The notes below the pieces were generated by a model, which was given only the letters and a program-made list of their open reading frames with translations, did no database searches and was not told the origin of the DNA. From contig NZ_BMTS01000025.1 of the NCBI RefSeq assembly GCF_014649795.1, forward strand, positions 1-64,000: a DNA stretch of 64,000 nt, given 5' to 3'. The DNA comes from Streptomyces melanogenes (lineage in GTDB: Bacteria; Actinomycetota; Actinomycetes; Streptomycetales; Streptomycetaceae). Of this stretch, positions 44,090 to 52,643 are shown piece by piece (the first letter of the stretch is position 1; every line of letters begins with the position of its first letter). The translations under genes were made by a program, and so were the position numbers.

Positions 44090-44974
44090 TCAGTCCAGAA
44101 TGAAGTTCTCCAAGTACGACGGATTGGCCCGGTCCAGCATCGACTTCGACCTGGCCCTGATCTGGCGGTCGCTGTGCTCGCTCGGCGGGAGCATCCAGAA
44201 GCGGTCGGCGCGGATGCCGTCGACGACCGTTTCGGCGACCTCCTCGACCGGGGTGAACGCGATCTCCTGCCCGGCCGACCTCATCGCCGCCTCCCACTGG
44301 TCCAGGCTGCGGTAGGGCGCCTTGCGCGGGCGCTCCTTGGCGTACCGGGCCGGGCGGTTGCGGTGCGACTCCCACAGCCCGGTGCGCAGCATGTGCGGCC
44401 CGGGGAAGAGCACGGACGCGCCCACGCGCGCGTGCTCCGCCTTCAGGTGCGCGTACAGCGACTCGGTCATGGTGACGACGGCCGCCTTGGTGACCGCGTA
44501 CACGGAGGCGGTGGGCAGCGGCGCGATCCCGCCGTCGGCCGACGAGGTGTTGACGACGTGGCCCGGCTCGCCGGATGCGATCATGCGGGGCACGAAGGCC
44601 TGGATGCCGTGGAAGACGCCCCACACGTTGACGGCGAAGGCCCACTTCCAGTCGTTGACCTCGTGCTCCCACATCCGGCCCTCGGCGCCCGAGCCGACGC
44701 CCGCGTTGTTGCACAGGACGTGGACGGCCCCGAACGTGTCGTAGGCCGCGTCCGCCAGCTCCCGTACGGACGCGCGCTCCGAGACGTCGACCACGCGCGC
44801 GTGGACCCGGGCCCCGTCCTCGCGCAGCTCCCGCGCCGCCTTCTCCAGGGCCCCCTCCTCGACGTCCGCGAGGACCACCTGGAGCCCCTCGGCCGCGAAC
44901 CGGCGGGCCATGGCGAGCCCGATCCCGCTCGCCGCGCCCGTGACGACGGCGACCTGCCCCTCGGTGAGCCGCAT
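44090..44974 (-). CDS. SDR-family oxidoreductase
   Basis: A 294-residue classical short-chain dehydrogenase. TGAASGIGLAMA cofactor loop, NNAG in LCNNAGVGSG, catalytic Ser in NTSSADGG and Tyr/Lys in YAVTK. The ATG at 44974 shares its A with the TGA of the preceding gene (TGATG); a GTG at 44977 is the alternative. The C-terminal extension (about 235-294) is longer than in FabG-like SDRs. It likely oxidises or reduces an intermediate for the amidohydrolases. Confidence 0.9.
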   Translation of the reverse strand: MRLTEGQVAVVTGAASGIGLAMARRFAAEGLQVVLADVEEGALEKAARELREDGARVHARVVDVSERASVRELADAAYDTFGAVHVLCNNAGVGSGAEGRMWEHEVNDWKWAFAVNVWGVFHGIQAFVPRMIASGEPGHVVNTSSADGGIAPLPTASVYAVTKAAVVTMTESLYAHLKAEHARVGASVLFPGPHMLRTGLWESHRNRPARYAKERPRKAPYRSLDQWEAAMRSAGQEIAFTPVEEVAETVVDGIRADRFWMLPPSEHSDRQIRARSKSMLDRANPSYLENFILD

Positions 44975-45771
44975 CACACGCTCCCCGCCGGCGGGCCGTC
45001 GAGGATCTGCTGCGGGTCGTCGTAGCGCTGGTGGATGTACGGCAACAGGGCCTCGGCGCTGACCCGTTCGGCCACCCGGCCCCGCTGGTCGGTGGTCTTC
45101 TCGCCGATCGTGATCTCCACCACGCGCCGGACCGGGAGGTCCGCGACCGGGTCGTACATCGACTCGCGCAGCACCACGTCCCCGGTGATCCGCTCCAGCT
45201 TGCGGACCTTCTCGTTGCGTACGCAGTGCACCAGCACCGGGTCCGCGTCGAAGCCCCGGCCGTCCACGGCGGGCAGGAACTTGAAGTAGAAGTCGACCTT
45301 CTCCACCGGCTCCGGCAGCGGCAGCACGCTGTCGACCGCGCCGCGCACCTCCACGAAGGCGATGCCGTGCCGGGCGAGCGCGGCCCGCACGACCAGGCCG
45401 TCCCGCTCGACGGTGACCTCGCCGAGCTTCTTCGGCTCGCCGAACACCTCGCGCCCGCCGACCAGCGCCCGCTCATGGGTCATCGGCATCACCAGCGGAT
45501 ACCAGCCGCTCTGCCCGTCGTGCACGGCGGACACCGCCACCGAGCCCGCGCCGAGCGGATAGCCGGGCAGGTCGACCCGGCTGATGTTGGCCCGTACGAG
45601 TGAATCCCCGGCGGGCTTGAGCGGCGGCGGCAGCACGGCCGCCACCGCGTCGGGGTCGCTCTCCCAGACGGCCACCACACCGGTGGACCAGATGTCGGGG
45701 AGCCGGGAGCTCGCGGTGCGCGCGGCCCTGATCTCGTCCTCGGTCCGCGCGCCGTACCGTACGCGTGCCAT
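44974..45771 (-). CDS. Acetoacetate decarboxylase-family protein
   Basis: A 265-residue protein of the acetoacetate-decarboxylase-like superfamily. Seen: VLPPPLKPAG near residue 45, a YPLVMPMTHERALVGGREVFGEPKKLG block that includes Lys residues where the Schiff-base Lys lies in ADC, and a C-terminal VVEITIGEK strand. Many members are lyases or hydrolases and not decarboxylases, so the reaction is open. It is the promoter-proximal gene of the cassette. The ATG at 45771 follows GGAAGGGTGG. Confidence 0.85.
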   Translation of the reverse strand: MARVRYGARTEDEIRAARTASSRLPDIWSTGVVAVWESDPDAVAAVLPPPLKPAGDSLVRANISRVDLPGYPLGAGSVAVSAVHDGQSGWYPLVMPMTHERALVGGREVFGEPKKLGEVTVERDGLVVRAALARHGIAFVEVRGAVDSVLPLPEPVEKVDFYFKFLPAVDGRGFDADPVLVHCVRNEKVRKLERITGDVVLRESMYDPVADLPVRRVVEITIGEKTTDQRGRVAERVSAEALLPYIHQRYDDPQQILDGPPAGSV

Positions 45772-45820
45772 GGCGTACCACCCTTCCTGGGTTGTGCCTC
45801 GCAGTGCCGTCCCCCGGGTC

Positions 45821-45835
45821 TGTAACACAGTTACA
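45821..45835. promoter_or_regulatory. Perfect palindromic operator TGTAAC-ACA-GTTACA
   Basis: Two perfect 6-bp arms around ACA, in the middle of the 122-base gap between the divergent cassette and the TetR gene. It fits a TetR-family operator and also resembles -10-like GTTACA on either strand. Autoregulation and control of the cassette by the adjacent TetR protein is the simple reading. Confidence 0.72.
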
Positions 45836-45893
45836 CCGAGCCCGATGAAGGGTAAAGAGCCGTGCGGCAACGAGAGTTGGGAAGGGGCGGGCC

Positions 45894-46517
45894 ATGACGC
45901 GTACGTCTCTGAGCCGCGAGGAGGTCCTGGCGGCCGCCGGGGCCCTGGTCAGACAGCACGGGCCGGCGGCCCTGACCATGCGCAAGCTCGCCGCCGAGCT
46001 CGGCACGGCGGTCACCTCGATCTACTGGCACGTCGGCAACCGCGAGTCGCTGCTCGACGCGCTCGTCGAGCGGACCGTGCGGGAGCTGGGCGAGATCAGA
46101 CCGCGCGGGCGCACCCCGGCCGCCCGGATCGTCTCGGTCGCCACCGCGCTGCACCGGGAGCTGCGCGAGCGCCCGCACCTGATCGCGATGGTCCACGAAC
46201 GCGGCTTGACCGAGCGGATGTTCCTGCCCGCCCAGCAGGCCCTGGTCCACGAGGTCCACCGGGCCGGGCTGCGCGGGACCGCCGCCGCGCGGGTGGTCCG
46301 GGCGGTCCAGTTCCAGGTCGTCGGCCACGTCCTGGTCGAGCGCTACCGCGAGCGGGCTCCGGCGCAGCGCCCCGGCGAGGACGAGCTCTGGCACACCGCG
46401 CCCGCCGAGGACGACCCGGTGCTCGCCCGTGCGCTGGCCCGGCCGCCGGACCCGGAGCGACTGTTCGCGGCGTCGGTGCGGGCCCTGGTCGACGGGCTGC
46501 TCGCACAGCCGGGTTGA
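45894..46517 (+). CDS. TetR-family transcriptional regulator
   Basis: A 207-residue regulator. N-terminal helix-turn-helix (about 8-54) with ALTMRKLAAELGTAVTSIYWHVGNRESLLDALV, then a helical ligand domain of the TetR_C type with two Trp/His-containing helices. The ATG at 45894 has GGAAGGGG upstream. It is divergent from the four-gene amidohydrolase cassette, with a palindrome between them. The inducer is presumably a substrate or intermediate of that cassette; this is inferred. Confidence 0.92.
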   Translation: MTRTSLSREEVLAAAGALVRQHGPAALTMRKLAAELGTAVTSIYWHVGNRESLLDALVERTVRELGEIRPRGRTPAARIVSVATALHRELRERPHLIAMVHERGLTERMFLPAQQALVHEVHRAGLRGTAAARVVRAVQFQVVGHVLVERYRERAPAQRPGEDELWHTAPAEDDPVLARALARPPDPERLFAASVRALVDGLLAQPG

Positions 46518-46563
46518 CGGGCGCCGCCCGCGTTGTCAGTGCGGCCCCGTATTCTCTGTGACC

Positions 46564-47544
46564 ATGCTCGACGACCGTACGACAGCAGCAGCGACGTGGC
46601 CGACCGCCTACCCACAGGGGTACGCGGTCGTCGACGTGGAGACCACCGGCCTCGCCCGCGACGACCGGATAGTGTCGGCTGCCGTCTACCGCCTGGACGC
46701 CCAGGGCAACGTCGAGGACCACTGGTACACGCTGGTGAACCCGGAGCGCGACCCCGGCCCGGTGTGGATCCACGGCCTGACCACCGACGTCCTGGCCGAC
46801 GCGCCGCTCTTCCCGGACATCGCCGGGGAGTTCGCCGAGCGGCTCGACGGCCGGGTCCTGGTCGCGCACAACGCGATCTTCGACTGGCAGATGATCGCCA
46901 GGGAGTACGCACGGGCGAAGCGCACCGCGCCGGTGCGCCAGCGGCTGTGCACCATCGCGCTCTCCAAGGAGCTCGACCTGCCGCTGCCCAACCACAAGCT
47001 GGAGTCGCTCGCCGCGCACTTCGGCGTGGTGCAGCAGCGCGCGCACCACGCCCTCGACGACGCGCGCGTGCTGGCCGAGGCGTTCCGCCCGAGCCTGCAC
47101 GAGGCGGCGCGGGTCGGGGCGCGGCTGCCGCTCCTGGAGTGCCGCCCGCTCACCGAGTGGTCGGACGGCCCGGCCACCCCGCGCATCGGCTACCAGGCCA
47201 CCGGGTCGTACGGTCGCAGCTCCAGCTGGCGGCCCGCGCGCAAGCGCCCGGCGTGCCCGTACCCCAACCCCGGTCGTTACGAAGCGGACAAACCACTCAA
47301 GCAGGGCATGCGGGTGGCGTTCTCCGGTGACACCTCCATCGACCGGGAGCTCCTGGAGGACCGCGCGACCGAGGCCGGACTGCACGTGGCGACCAGCGTC
47401 TCCCGGCTGACCAGCCTGCTGGTGACCAACGACCCGGACTCGGCGACCTCCAAGACCGTGAAGGCGAAGTCGTTCGGCACCCCGGTCGTCGACGAGGCGG
47501 CCTTCACCCAGCTGCTGCGGGACGTGGCTGCGGCAGACGGGTGA
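46564..47544 (+). CDS. DEDDh 3'-5' exonuclease with C-terminal BRCT domain
   Basis: A 326-residue protein. The DnaQ-like exonuclease domain (about 18-180) has ExoI DVETTG (24-29), ExoII LVAHNAIFD and ExoIII HHALDDA (161-167). The C-terminal BRCT domain (about 245-325) has RVAFSGDTSIDRELLEDRATEAGLHVATSVS-like sequence and LLVTND. It resembles the epsilon proofreading subunit, and fusion with BRCT suggests a repair or polymerase-docking role. A Pro/Arg-rich linker joins the two domains. Confidence 0.92.
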   Translation: MLDDRTTAAATWPTAYPQGYAVVDVETTGLARDDRIVSAAVYRLDAQGNVEDHWYTLVNPERDPGPVWIHGLTTDVLADAPLFPDIAGEFAERLDGRVLVAHNAIFDWQMIAREYARAKRTAPVRQRLCTIALSKELDLPLPNHKLESLAAHFGVVQQRAHHALDDARVLAEAFRPSLHEAARVGARLPLLECRPLTEWSDGPATPRIGYQATGSYGRSSSWRPARKRPACPYPNPGRYEADKPLKQGMRVAFSGDTSIDRELLEDRATEAGLHVATSVSRLTSLLVTNDPDSATSKTVKAKSFGTPVVDEAAFTQLLRDVAAADG

Positions 47545-47597
47545 CCGCCTGGCGTGCCGCCCGCCGTTGCGGCGCGGTGCGCTCCACCCTGTGGCGC

Positions 47598-47831
47598 ATG
47601 GCACGTTGCGAGGTCTGCGGAAACGACTACGGGATGTCCTTCGAGGTGCACGCGCAGGGCGCGGTGCACGTCTTCGACTGCTTCTCGTGCGCCATCCACC
47701 GCATGGCGCCCATCTGCGAACACTGCCGGGTCCAGATCATCGGCCAGGGGGTCGAGGTCGAGGGGCACTGGTACTGCGGCGGGCACTGCGCCCGAGCGGA
47801 GGGCCGGGTGGGCATCGTCGACAAGGTGTGA
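47598..47831 (+). CDS. Cys-rich small zinc-binding protein
   Basis: A 77-residue protein with CEVC (4-7), DCFSC, CEHC and CGGHC motifs, enough for two zinc sites of the zinc-ribbon kind. The conserved FEVHAQGAVHVFDCFSCAIHRMAP core recurs in streptomycete homologs. The ATG at 47598 is the last Met before the domain. It is on the same strand as the exonuclease, 53 bases after it. Function unknown; an RNA-, DNA- or metal-handling role is possible. Confidence 0.8.
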   Translation: MARCEVCGNDYGMSFEVHAQGAVHVFDCFSCAIHRMAPICEHCRVQIIGQGVEVEGHWYCGGHCARAEGRVGIVDKV

Positions 47832-47864
47832 CCCCTCGTATCCCGACCCCCTTCCAAGCACCCC

Positions 47865-48674
47865 ATGACGCAGTTGTACCGTCGTGGGGTGTATCGCTTC
47901 CTGTTGTCCCGGCAGTGGGTGCTCGTCACCCTCCTCGCCCTCGTTCTCATCCCCACGATGATCGAGCTGGGCTTCTGGCAGCTGCACCGCCACCAGCACC
48001 GCGTCGCGCAGAACACCGTCATCGCGGACAACCTGAAGGCGAAGCCGGTCCCGGTGACCGAGCTCACCTCCCCCGGCCACACCGTCCCGCACGCCCAGTA
48101 CTGGCGCCGGGTCACCGCCACCGGCACGTTCGACACCGCCCACGAGGTCGTGGTGCGCCGCCGGACCGCCGCCGACGGGCGGGTCGGGTACCACGTGCTC
48201 ACCCCGTTCGTCCTCGACGCCGGGCCGACCGTGCTGATCAACCGCGGCTGGGTGCCGGACAACGGCAGCCAGACCGAGTTCCCGCAGATCCCGGCCCCGC
48301 CCAAGGGCGAGGTCACGGTCACCGGGCGGCTGATGGCCGACCAGACGACCGCGGCCAGCGGCATCAAGGACGTCAAGGGCCTGCCGCCCCGCCAGGTGAT
48401 GCTGATCAGCAGCGCCCAGCAGCAGAAGGCGCTCGGCCGCCCGGTGCTCGGCGGCTACATCGAGCAGACCGCGCCCGAGGCCGACTCCCCCGAGCTGATC
48501 CCGGCCCCGGACCACTCCTCGATCGGCCCGCACATGGCGTACGCCGTGCAGTGGTGGCTGTTCACCGCCGGGGTCCCGGTCGGCTGGGTGATCCTGGTCC
48601 GCCGCGAGAAGCGGGACCGGGCCGAGGCAGCGGCGAAGGCGGAGGCGGCGGAGCCCGCACCGGCGACGGCCTGA
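47865..48674 (+). CDS. SURF1-family cytochrome oxidase assembly protein
   Basis: A 269-residue membrane protein with two transmembrane helices flanking a large extracytoplasmic domain. Motifs: LGFWQLHRHQHR after helix 1, the YWRRVTATGTFD and VLINRGWVPD strands, and HMAYAVQWWLFTAG at the second helix. SURF1 proteins help insert haem a into the aa3-type oxidase. The ATG at 47865 lacks a ribosome site; the GTG at 47889 (VYRFLLSRQW) is the other candidate and fits the usual family start. Confidence 0.9.
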   Translation: MTQLYRRGVYRFLLSRQWVLVTLLALVLIPTMIELGFWQLHRHQHRVAQNTVIADNLKAKPVPVTELTSPGHTVPHAQYWRRVTATGTFDTAHEVVVRRRTAADGRVGYHVLTPFVLDAGPTVLINRGWVPDNGSQTEFPQIPAPPKGEVTVTGRLMADQTTAASGIKDVKGLPPRQVMLISSAQQQKALGRPVLGGYIEQTAPEADSPELIPAPDHSSIGPHMAYAVQWWLFTAGVPVGWVILVRREKRDRAEAAAKAEAAEPAPATA

Positions 48675-48775
48675 GCGGGTCCGCACGAGGGTGGCCGCGC
48701 CCCGGCCCGTACCGTCCGGTCCTATTGACGTACTGCTCTGATTGGCAATTCCGCCGGGCGGGAACACGCCAGAGC

Positions 48776-50557
48776 GTGACGCGACGTATCCAACGCATCG
48801 AGGACTACGCCCTCATCGGCGACCTCCAGACCGCCGCCCTGGTCGGCCGGGACGGTTCCATCGACTGGCTCTGCCTGCCCCGCTTCGACTCGGCGGCCTG
48901 TTTCGCGGCGCTGCTCGGCGACGACGACAACGGCCACTGGCGGATCGCCCCGGCGGGCGCCGGGGACTGCACGCGCCGCGCCTACCTCGACGACTCGCTC
49001 GTCCTGGAGTCCGTCTGGGAGACCCGCACCGGCACGGTGCGGGTCCTCGACTTCATGCCCCAGCGCGACACCGCCCCCGATGTCGTACGGATCGTGGAGG
49101 GCGTCAGCGGCAGCGTCGAGATGAGCTCCGTGCTGCGGCTGCGCTTCGACTACGGCCGGGTGGTGCCCTGGGTGCGCCGCGCCGACGGCCACCGGGTCAT
49201 GGTCGCCGGACCCGACTCGGTCTGGCTGCGCACCGAACCCGCGGTGAAGACCTGGGGCCAGCAGATGAGCACCCGCTCGTCGTTCACCGTGGGCCCCGGC
49301 GAGAAGGTCGCGATGGTGCTGACCTGGCACCCCTCGCACGAGCCCCGGCCGTCGATAATCGATCCGTTCGAGGCACTGGAGCAGAGCCTGGCGGACTGGC
49401 GCGAATGGGCCGGCAAGTGCCGCTGCACCGGCCCGCACCGGGACGCCGTCGTCCGCTCCCTCATCACCCTCAAGGCCCTCACCTACGCGCCGACCGGTGG
49501 CATCGTCGCCGCCCCCACCACCTCGCTGCCCGAGGAGGTCGGGGGCGTGCGCAACTGGGACTACCGCTACTGCTGGCTGCGCGACTCGACGCTGACGCTG
49601 GGCGCGCTGGTCTCGGCCGGCTACCTCGACGAGGCGGCGGCCTGGCGCGACTGGCTGCTGCGCGCGGTCGCGGGGGACCCCGCCGACCTCCAGATCATGT
49701 ACGGCCTCGGCGGCGAGCGGCGCCTGCCGGAGACCGAACTGCCGTGGCTGAGCGGCCACTTGGGCTCCACCCCGGTCCGGATCGGCAACGCCGCCGTCAA
49801 ACAGCTCCAGCTCGATGTGTACGGGGAGGTCATCGACTCCCTCCATCTGGCCCGTACCGCGGGCATGGCCGCCAAGCCGCACACCTGGAACGTCGAACTG
49901 AGCCTGCTCGGCTTCCTGGAGGCCCGCTGGCGCGAGCCGGACGAGGGGCTGTGGGAGGTGCGCGGGCAGCGCCGCCACTTCGTGCACTCCAAGGTGATGG
50001 CGTGGGTCGCCGCCGACCGCGCGGTGCGGGCCCTGGAGTCCGATCCGGCGCGGCGCGGCGATGCCGAGCGCTGGCGGCGGATGCGGGACGAGGTGCACCG
50101 GGAGGTGTGCGAGAAGGGGTTCGACGCCGAGCGGAACACCTTCACCCAGGCCTACGGGTCCACGGAGCTGGACGCGGCCACGCTGCTCATCCCCCGGGTC
50201 GGGTTCCTGCCGGGCGACGACCCGAGGGTGGTCGGGACGGTGGACGCGGTGCGCGCCGAGCTCGGCCACGACGGCTTCGTGCGCCGCTACAGCACCGAGG
50301 GCGCCGCGGTGGACGGCCTGCCGGGCGACGAGGGCACGTTCCTGGTCTGCTCGTTCTGGCTGGCCGACGCGCTGCGGCTGACCGGCCGCGAGAAGGAGGC
50401 GCGGGAGCTGTTCGACCGGCTCCTCGCGCTCCGCAACGATGTCGGGCTGCTCGCCGAGGAGTACGACCCGGTGGCCGGCCGGCAGCTCGGCAACTTCCCG
50501 CAGGCGTTCAGCCACATCGGGCTGGTGGCGACGGCGATGGGGCTGGAGGCAGGATAG
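48776..50557 (+). CDS. GH15 family glucoamylase/trehalase-like hydrolase
   Basis: A 593-residue cytosolic glycoside hydrolase of family 15. An N-terminal super-sandwich domain (about 1-230) starts RIQRIEDYALIGDLQTAALV. The (alpha/alpha)6 barrel follows with RNWDYRYCWLRDSTLTLGAL (general acid region), QLDVYGEVID and EEYDPVAGRQLGNFPQAFSH. GH15 enzymes of actinobacteria act on glucans, isomaltose or trehalose; the substrate cannot be told. The GTG at 48776 is chosen because homology begins there; the frame is open far upstream through the SURF1 gene, which is only a shadow. Confidence 0.92.
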   Translation: MTRRIQRIEDYALIGDLQTAALVGRDGSIDWLCLPRFDSAACFAALLGDDDNGHWRIAPAGAGDCTRRAYLDDSLVLESVWETRTGTVRVLDFMPQRDTAPDVVRIVEGVSGSVEMSSVLRLRFDYGRVVPWVRRADGHRVMVAGPDSVWLRTEPAVKTWGQQMSTRSSFTVGPGEKVAMVLTWHPSHEPRPSIIDPFEALEQSLADWREWAGKCRCTGPHRDAVVRSLITLKALTYAPTGGIVAAPTTSLPEEVGGVRNWDYRYCWLRDSTLTLGALVSAGYLDEAAAWRDWLLRAVAGDPADLQIMYGLGGERRLPETELPWLSGHLGSTPVRIGNAAVKQLQLDVYGEVIDSLHLARTAGMAAKPHTWNVELSLLGFLEARWREPDEGLWEVRGQRRHFVHSKVMAWVAADRAVRALESDPARRGDAERWRRMRDEVHREVCEKGFDAERNTFTQAYGSTELDAATLLIPRVGFLPGDDPRVVGTVDAVRAELGHDGFVRRYSTEGAAVDGLPGDEGTFLVCSFWLADALRLTGREKEARELFDRLLALRNDVGLLAEEYDPVAGRQLGNFPQAFSHIGLVATAMGLEAG

Positions 50558-50561
50558 GCGC

Positions 50562-51317
50562 ATGGATCTTGGACTGAAGGACCGCGTCTACGTCGTCACC
50601 GGTGCCTCCCGGGGCCTCGGCCTCGCCTCGGCGCGGGCGCTCACGGCCGACGGCGCGAAGGCGGTACTGAGCGGCCGCGACGAGAAGGCGGTCGCGAACG
50701 CGGCCGGGGAGCTGGGCCCGAACGCGCTGGGCGTGGCCGTCGACAACAGCGACCCCGGCGCGGCCGCCCGGCTGATCGCCACCGCCCGCGAGCGGTTCGG
50801 CCGCTTCGACGGCGTGCTGATCAGCGTGGGCGGCCCGCCGCCCGGCTTCGTCGCCGACAACACGGACGAGCAGTGGCGCTCGGCCTTCGAGTCGGTGTTC
50901 CTGGGCGCGGTACGGATGGCGCGCACGGCGGCGGAGGAGCTGGACGAGGGCGGCGTGATCGGCTTCGTCCTGTCGGGCTCGGTCCACGAGCCGATCCCCG
51001 GCCTGACCGTCTCCAACGGCCTGCGCCCGGGCCTGGCGGGCTTCGCCAAGTCCCTGGCGGACGAGCTGGGCCCGCGCGGCATCCGGGTGGTCGGCCTGCT
51101 GCCGTCCCGCATCGACACCGACCGGGTCCGCGACCTGGACGCCCTCTCCGGCGACGCGGAGGCCGCGCGCACGGCCAACGAGGCCCAGATCCCGCTGCGC
51201 CGCTACGGCACCCCGGAGGAGTTCGGCCGTACGGCCGCGTTCCTGCTCTCGCCCGCGGCGTCGTATCTGACGGGCCTGATGCTGCCGGTGGACGGCGGGG
51301 CGCGGCACGGCTTCTGA
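50562..51317 (+). CDS. SDR-family oxidoreductase
   Basis: A 251-residue short-chain dehydrogenase. TGASRGLGLASA (13-24) cofactor loop and a GGPPPG segment replacing the usual NNAG, typical of the YohF/'SDR without NNAG' subgroup. The Ser is in VLSGSVHEP; the active-site Tyr-x3-Lys is replaced by NGLRPGLAGFAK (Asn in place of Tyr), which may alter or remove activity. The C-terminus has LMLPVDGGARHGF. The ATG at 50562 follows AGGATAGGCGC, 5 bases after the GH15 gene. Confidence 0.88.
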   Translation: MDLGLKDRVYVVTGASRGLGLASARALTADGAKAVLSGRDEKAVANAAGELGPNALGVAVDNSDPGAAARLIATARERFGRFDGVLISVGGPPPGFVADNTDEQWRSAFESVFLGAVRMARTAAEELDEGGVIGFVLSGSVHEPIPGLTVSNGLRPGLAGFAKSLADELGPRGIRVVGLLPSRIDTDRVRDLDALSGDAEAARTANEAQIPLRRYGTPEEFGRTAAFLLSPAASYLTGLMLPVDGGARHGF

Positions 51318-51350
51318 GCCGACGTCATCGCGTGGGGTCTCCCCCGGGTG

Positions 51351-51929
51351 TCAGCTCACCCGCTGAGCCCGGTGCTTGACCCCGCGCAGCCGGACCTCGG
51401 CGGGCAGCGCGGCCAGGCCCGCCGAGTCGCGGGCGTGGGCCAGGGCCTCCGAGGTGAGGCGGGAGAGGGCTTCGGCGGGGGCCGCGTGCGGCTCCAGGAG
51501 GAGGGCGACGCGGGCCGCCGGGGTGGTGCGGCGGCCGTGCAGGGTCACCTGGGCGCGGGCCACACCCGGCAGCGCCTCCGCCTCGCCCGCCAGGACCGTC
51601 TCCATGGCGCGGCCGCGCAGCAGCGCGCCCTCGCCGTCGCCCGAGTCCACCAGGACCTCGGCCAGCCGCGCCCGGCGCAGCTGGGCGAGCAGCCACCACA
51701 GGGTGAGCAGGACGAGGACGGCGAGCGCCGCGATGACCGTGGGCCACCACCAGCCGTGGTGGTGCCAGCGCTCGCGGCGGGCCCGGTCGAGCAGGGCGTC
51801 GCCGCTGTCCTCCCAGGGCCACCACGACGGCACCGACAGGCCCGCCCCGGCCGCGAGGACCGCGCCGCCCGCCGCCACGAGGACCAGGCCGACGAGGCCG
51901 ATCAGCACCCGGTTCACCGTCCTGAGCAT
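51351..51929 (-). CDS. amaP: Alkaline-shock membrane anchor protein AmaP
   Basis: A 192-residue membrane protein with two transmembrane helices (about 7-30 and 61-83) and a C-terminal cytosolic domain. AmaP tethers Asp23-type proteins to the membrane in Firmicutes. It is the last gene of a five-gene leftward Asp23 cluster, close to the DUF6286 gene (four-base gap). The name follows family and context. Confidence 0.85.
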   Translation of the reverse strand: MLRTVNRVLIGLVGLVLVAAGGAVLAAGAGLSVPSWWPWEDSGDALLDRARRERWHHHGWWWPTVIAALAVLVLLTLWWLLAQLRRARLAEVLVDSGDGEGALLRGRAMETVLAGEAEALPGVARAQVTLHGRRTTPAARVALLLEPHAAPAEALSRLTSEALAHARDSAGLAALPAEVRLRGVKHRAQRVS

Positions 51930-51932
51930 GGG

Positions 51933-52643
51933 TCACCTCTTCCTGGCGGCACGGCCCACGTGCACGGAGAGCCCGGGCTGTCCGGCGAGCCCGAGCTCCT
52001 TGATGCCCGCGCCCAGCGCGGCGTCCAGATCGGCCCGTACGTCGTCGAGCTCGCGGAAGTGCGAGACGGCCCGTACGGCGACCTTGGCGCGGCCCATCCT
52101 GACCCGGACCGACTGCACGCCCGGGACCTCCATCGCCCGGTCCCGCAGCACCAGCGCGGCGGCCGAGCGGTCGAGCCCGGCGCGCACGGCGGCCGAGGCG
52201 CGCCGCATCGGCAGCACGTCCCGCAGCCCCGGCGTCACCGCGAGCACGATCAGCCAGATCCCGAGGGCCACCGCGACGCCCGCGCCGGTGAGCACCACCG
52301 CGTCGTCCACGGCGTGCCGGGCCGCCCAGTCCGCGAGCCTGCGGCGCCAGGCCATCGCGGGGCGGTCCGCCCGTACGGCCGCGATGTCGTACAACAAGGG
52401 CCCGGACACGGCCAGGACGACCAGGGCGACCAGCACGGCGGGCGCCCGCCGCACCGACCAGAAGCGGTGGGCCCGGCCGCCCTCGTCCTCGGCGAGGACG
52501 GGCACGGGGTCGTAGGCGGCGGATGACCGCGACTGGTCGAGCCCGCCGTCGGGGTCCGGGGCGGCGCCCTTCTCCATGACGACGGGCAGGCGCCGGGTGC
52601 CGTTCCCGGCGCTGGACTCTTCCGGCTCGCTGGGCCCGTTCAT
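51933..52643 (-). CDS. DUF6286 domain membrane protein
   Basis: A 236-residue protein with an acidic disordered N-terminus (about 1-60), two transmembrane helices (about 67-87 and 117-137) and a C-terminal AmaP/Asp23-like alpha-beta domain (VPGVQSVRVRMGRAKVAVRAVSHF). It overlaps the preceding Asp23-like gene by ATGA. Likely a second membrane anchor for the Asp23 proteins. Confidence 0.82.
   Translation of the reverse strand: MNGPSEPEESSAGNGTRRLPVVMEKGAAPDPDGGLDQSRSSAAYDPVPVLAEDEGGRAHRFWSVRRAPAVLVALVVLAVSGPLLYDIAAVRADRPAMAWRRRLADWAARHAVDDAVVLTGAGVAVALGIWLIVLAVTPGLRDVLPMRRASAAVRAGLDRSAAALVLRDRAMEVPGVQSVRVRMGRAKVAVRAVSHFRELDDVRADLDAALGAGIKELGLAGQPGLSVHVGRAARKR

Noticed and set aside
37711..46517. 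A genomic island with integrase or attachment sites around the NACHT gene and cassette
   Set aside because: No tRNA, integrase, transposase or direct-repeat boundary was seen, so I describe the region only as accessory-looking.
47567..48775. Apparent N-terminal extension of the GH15 enzyme through the SURF1 gene
   Set aside because: The frame is open by composition only. SURF1 motifs are in another frame, and GH15 similarity starts at GTG 48776.
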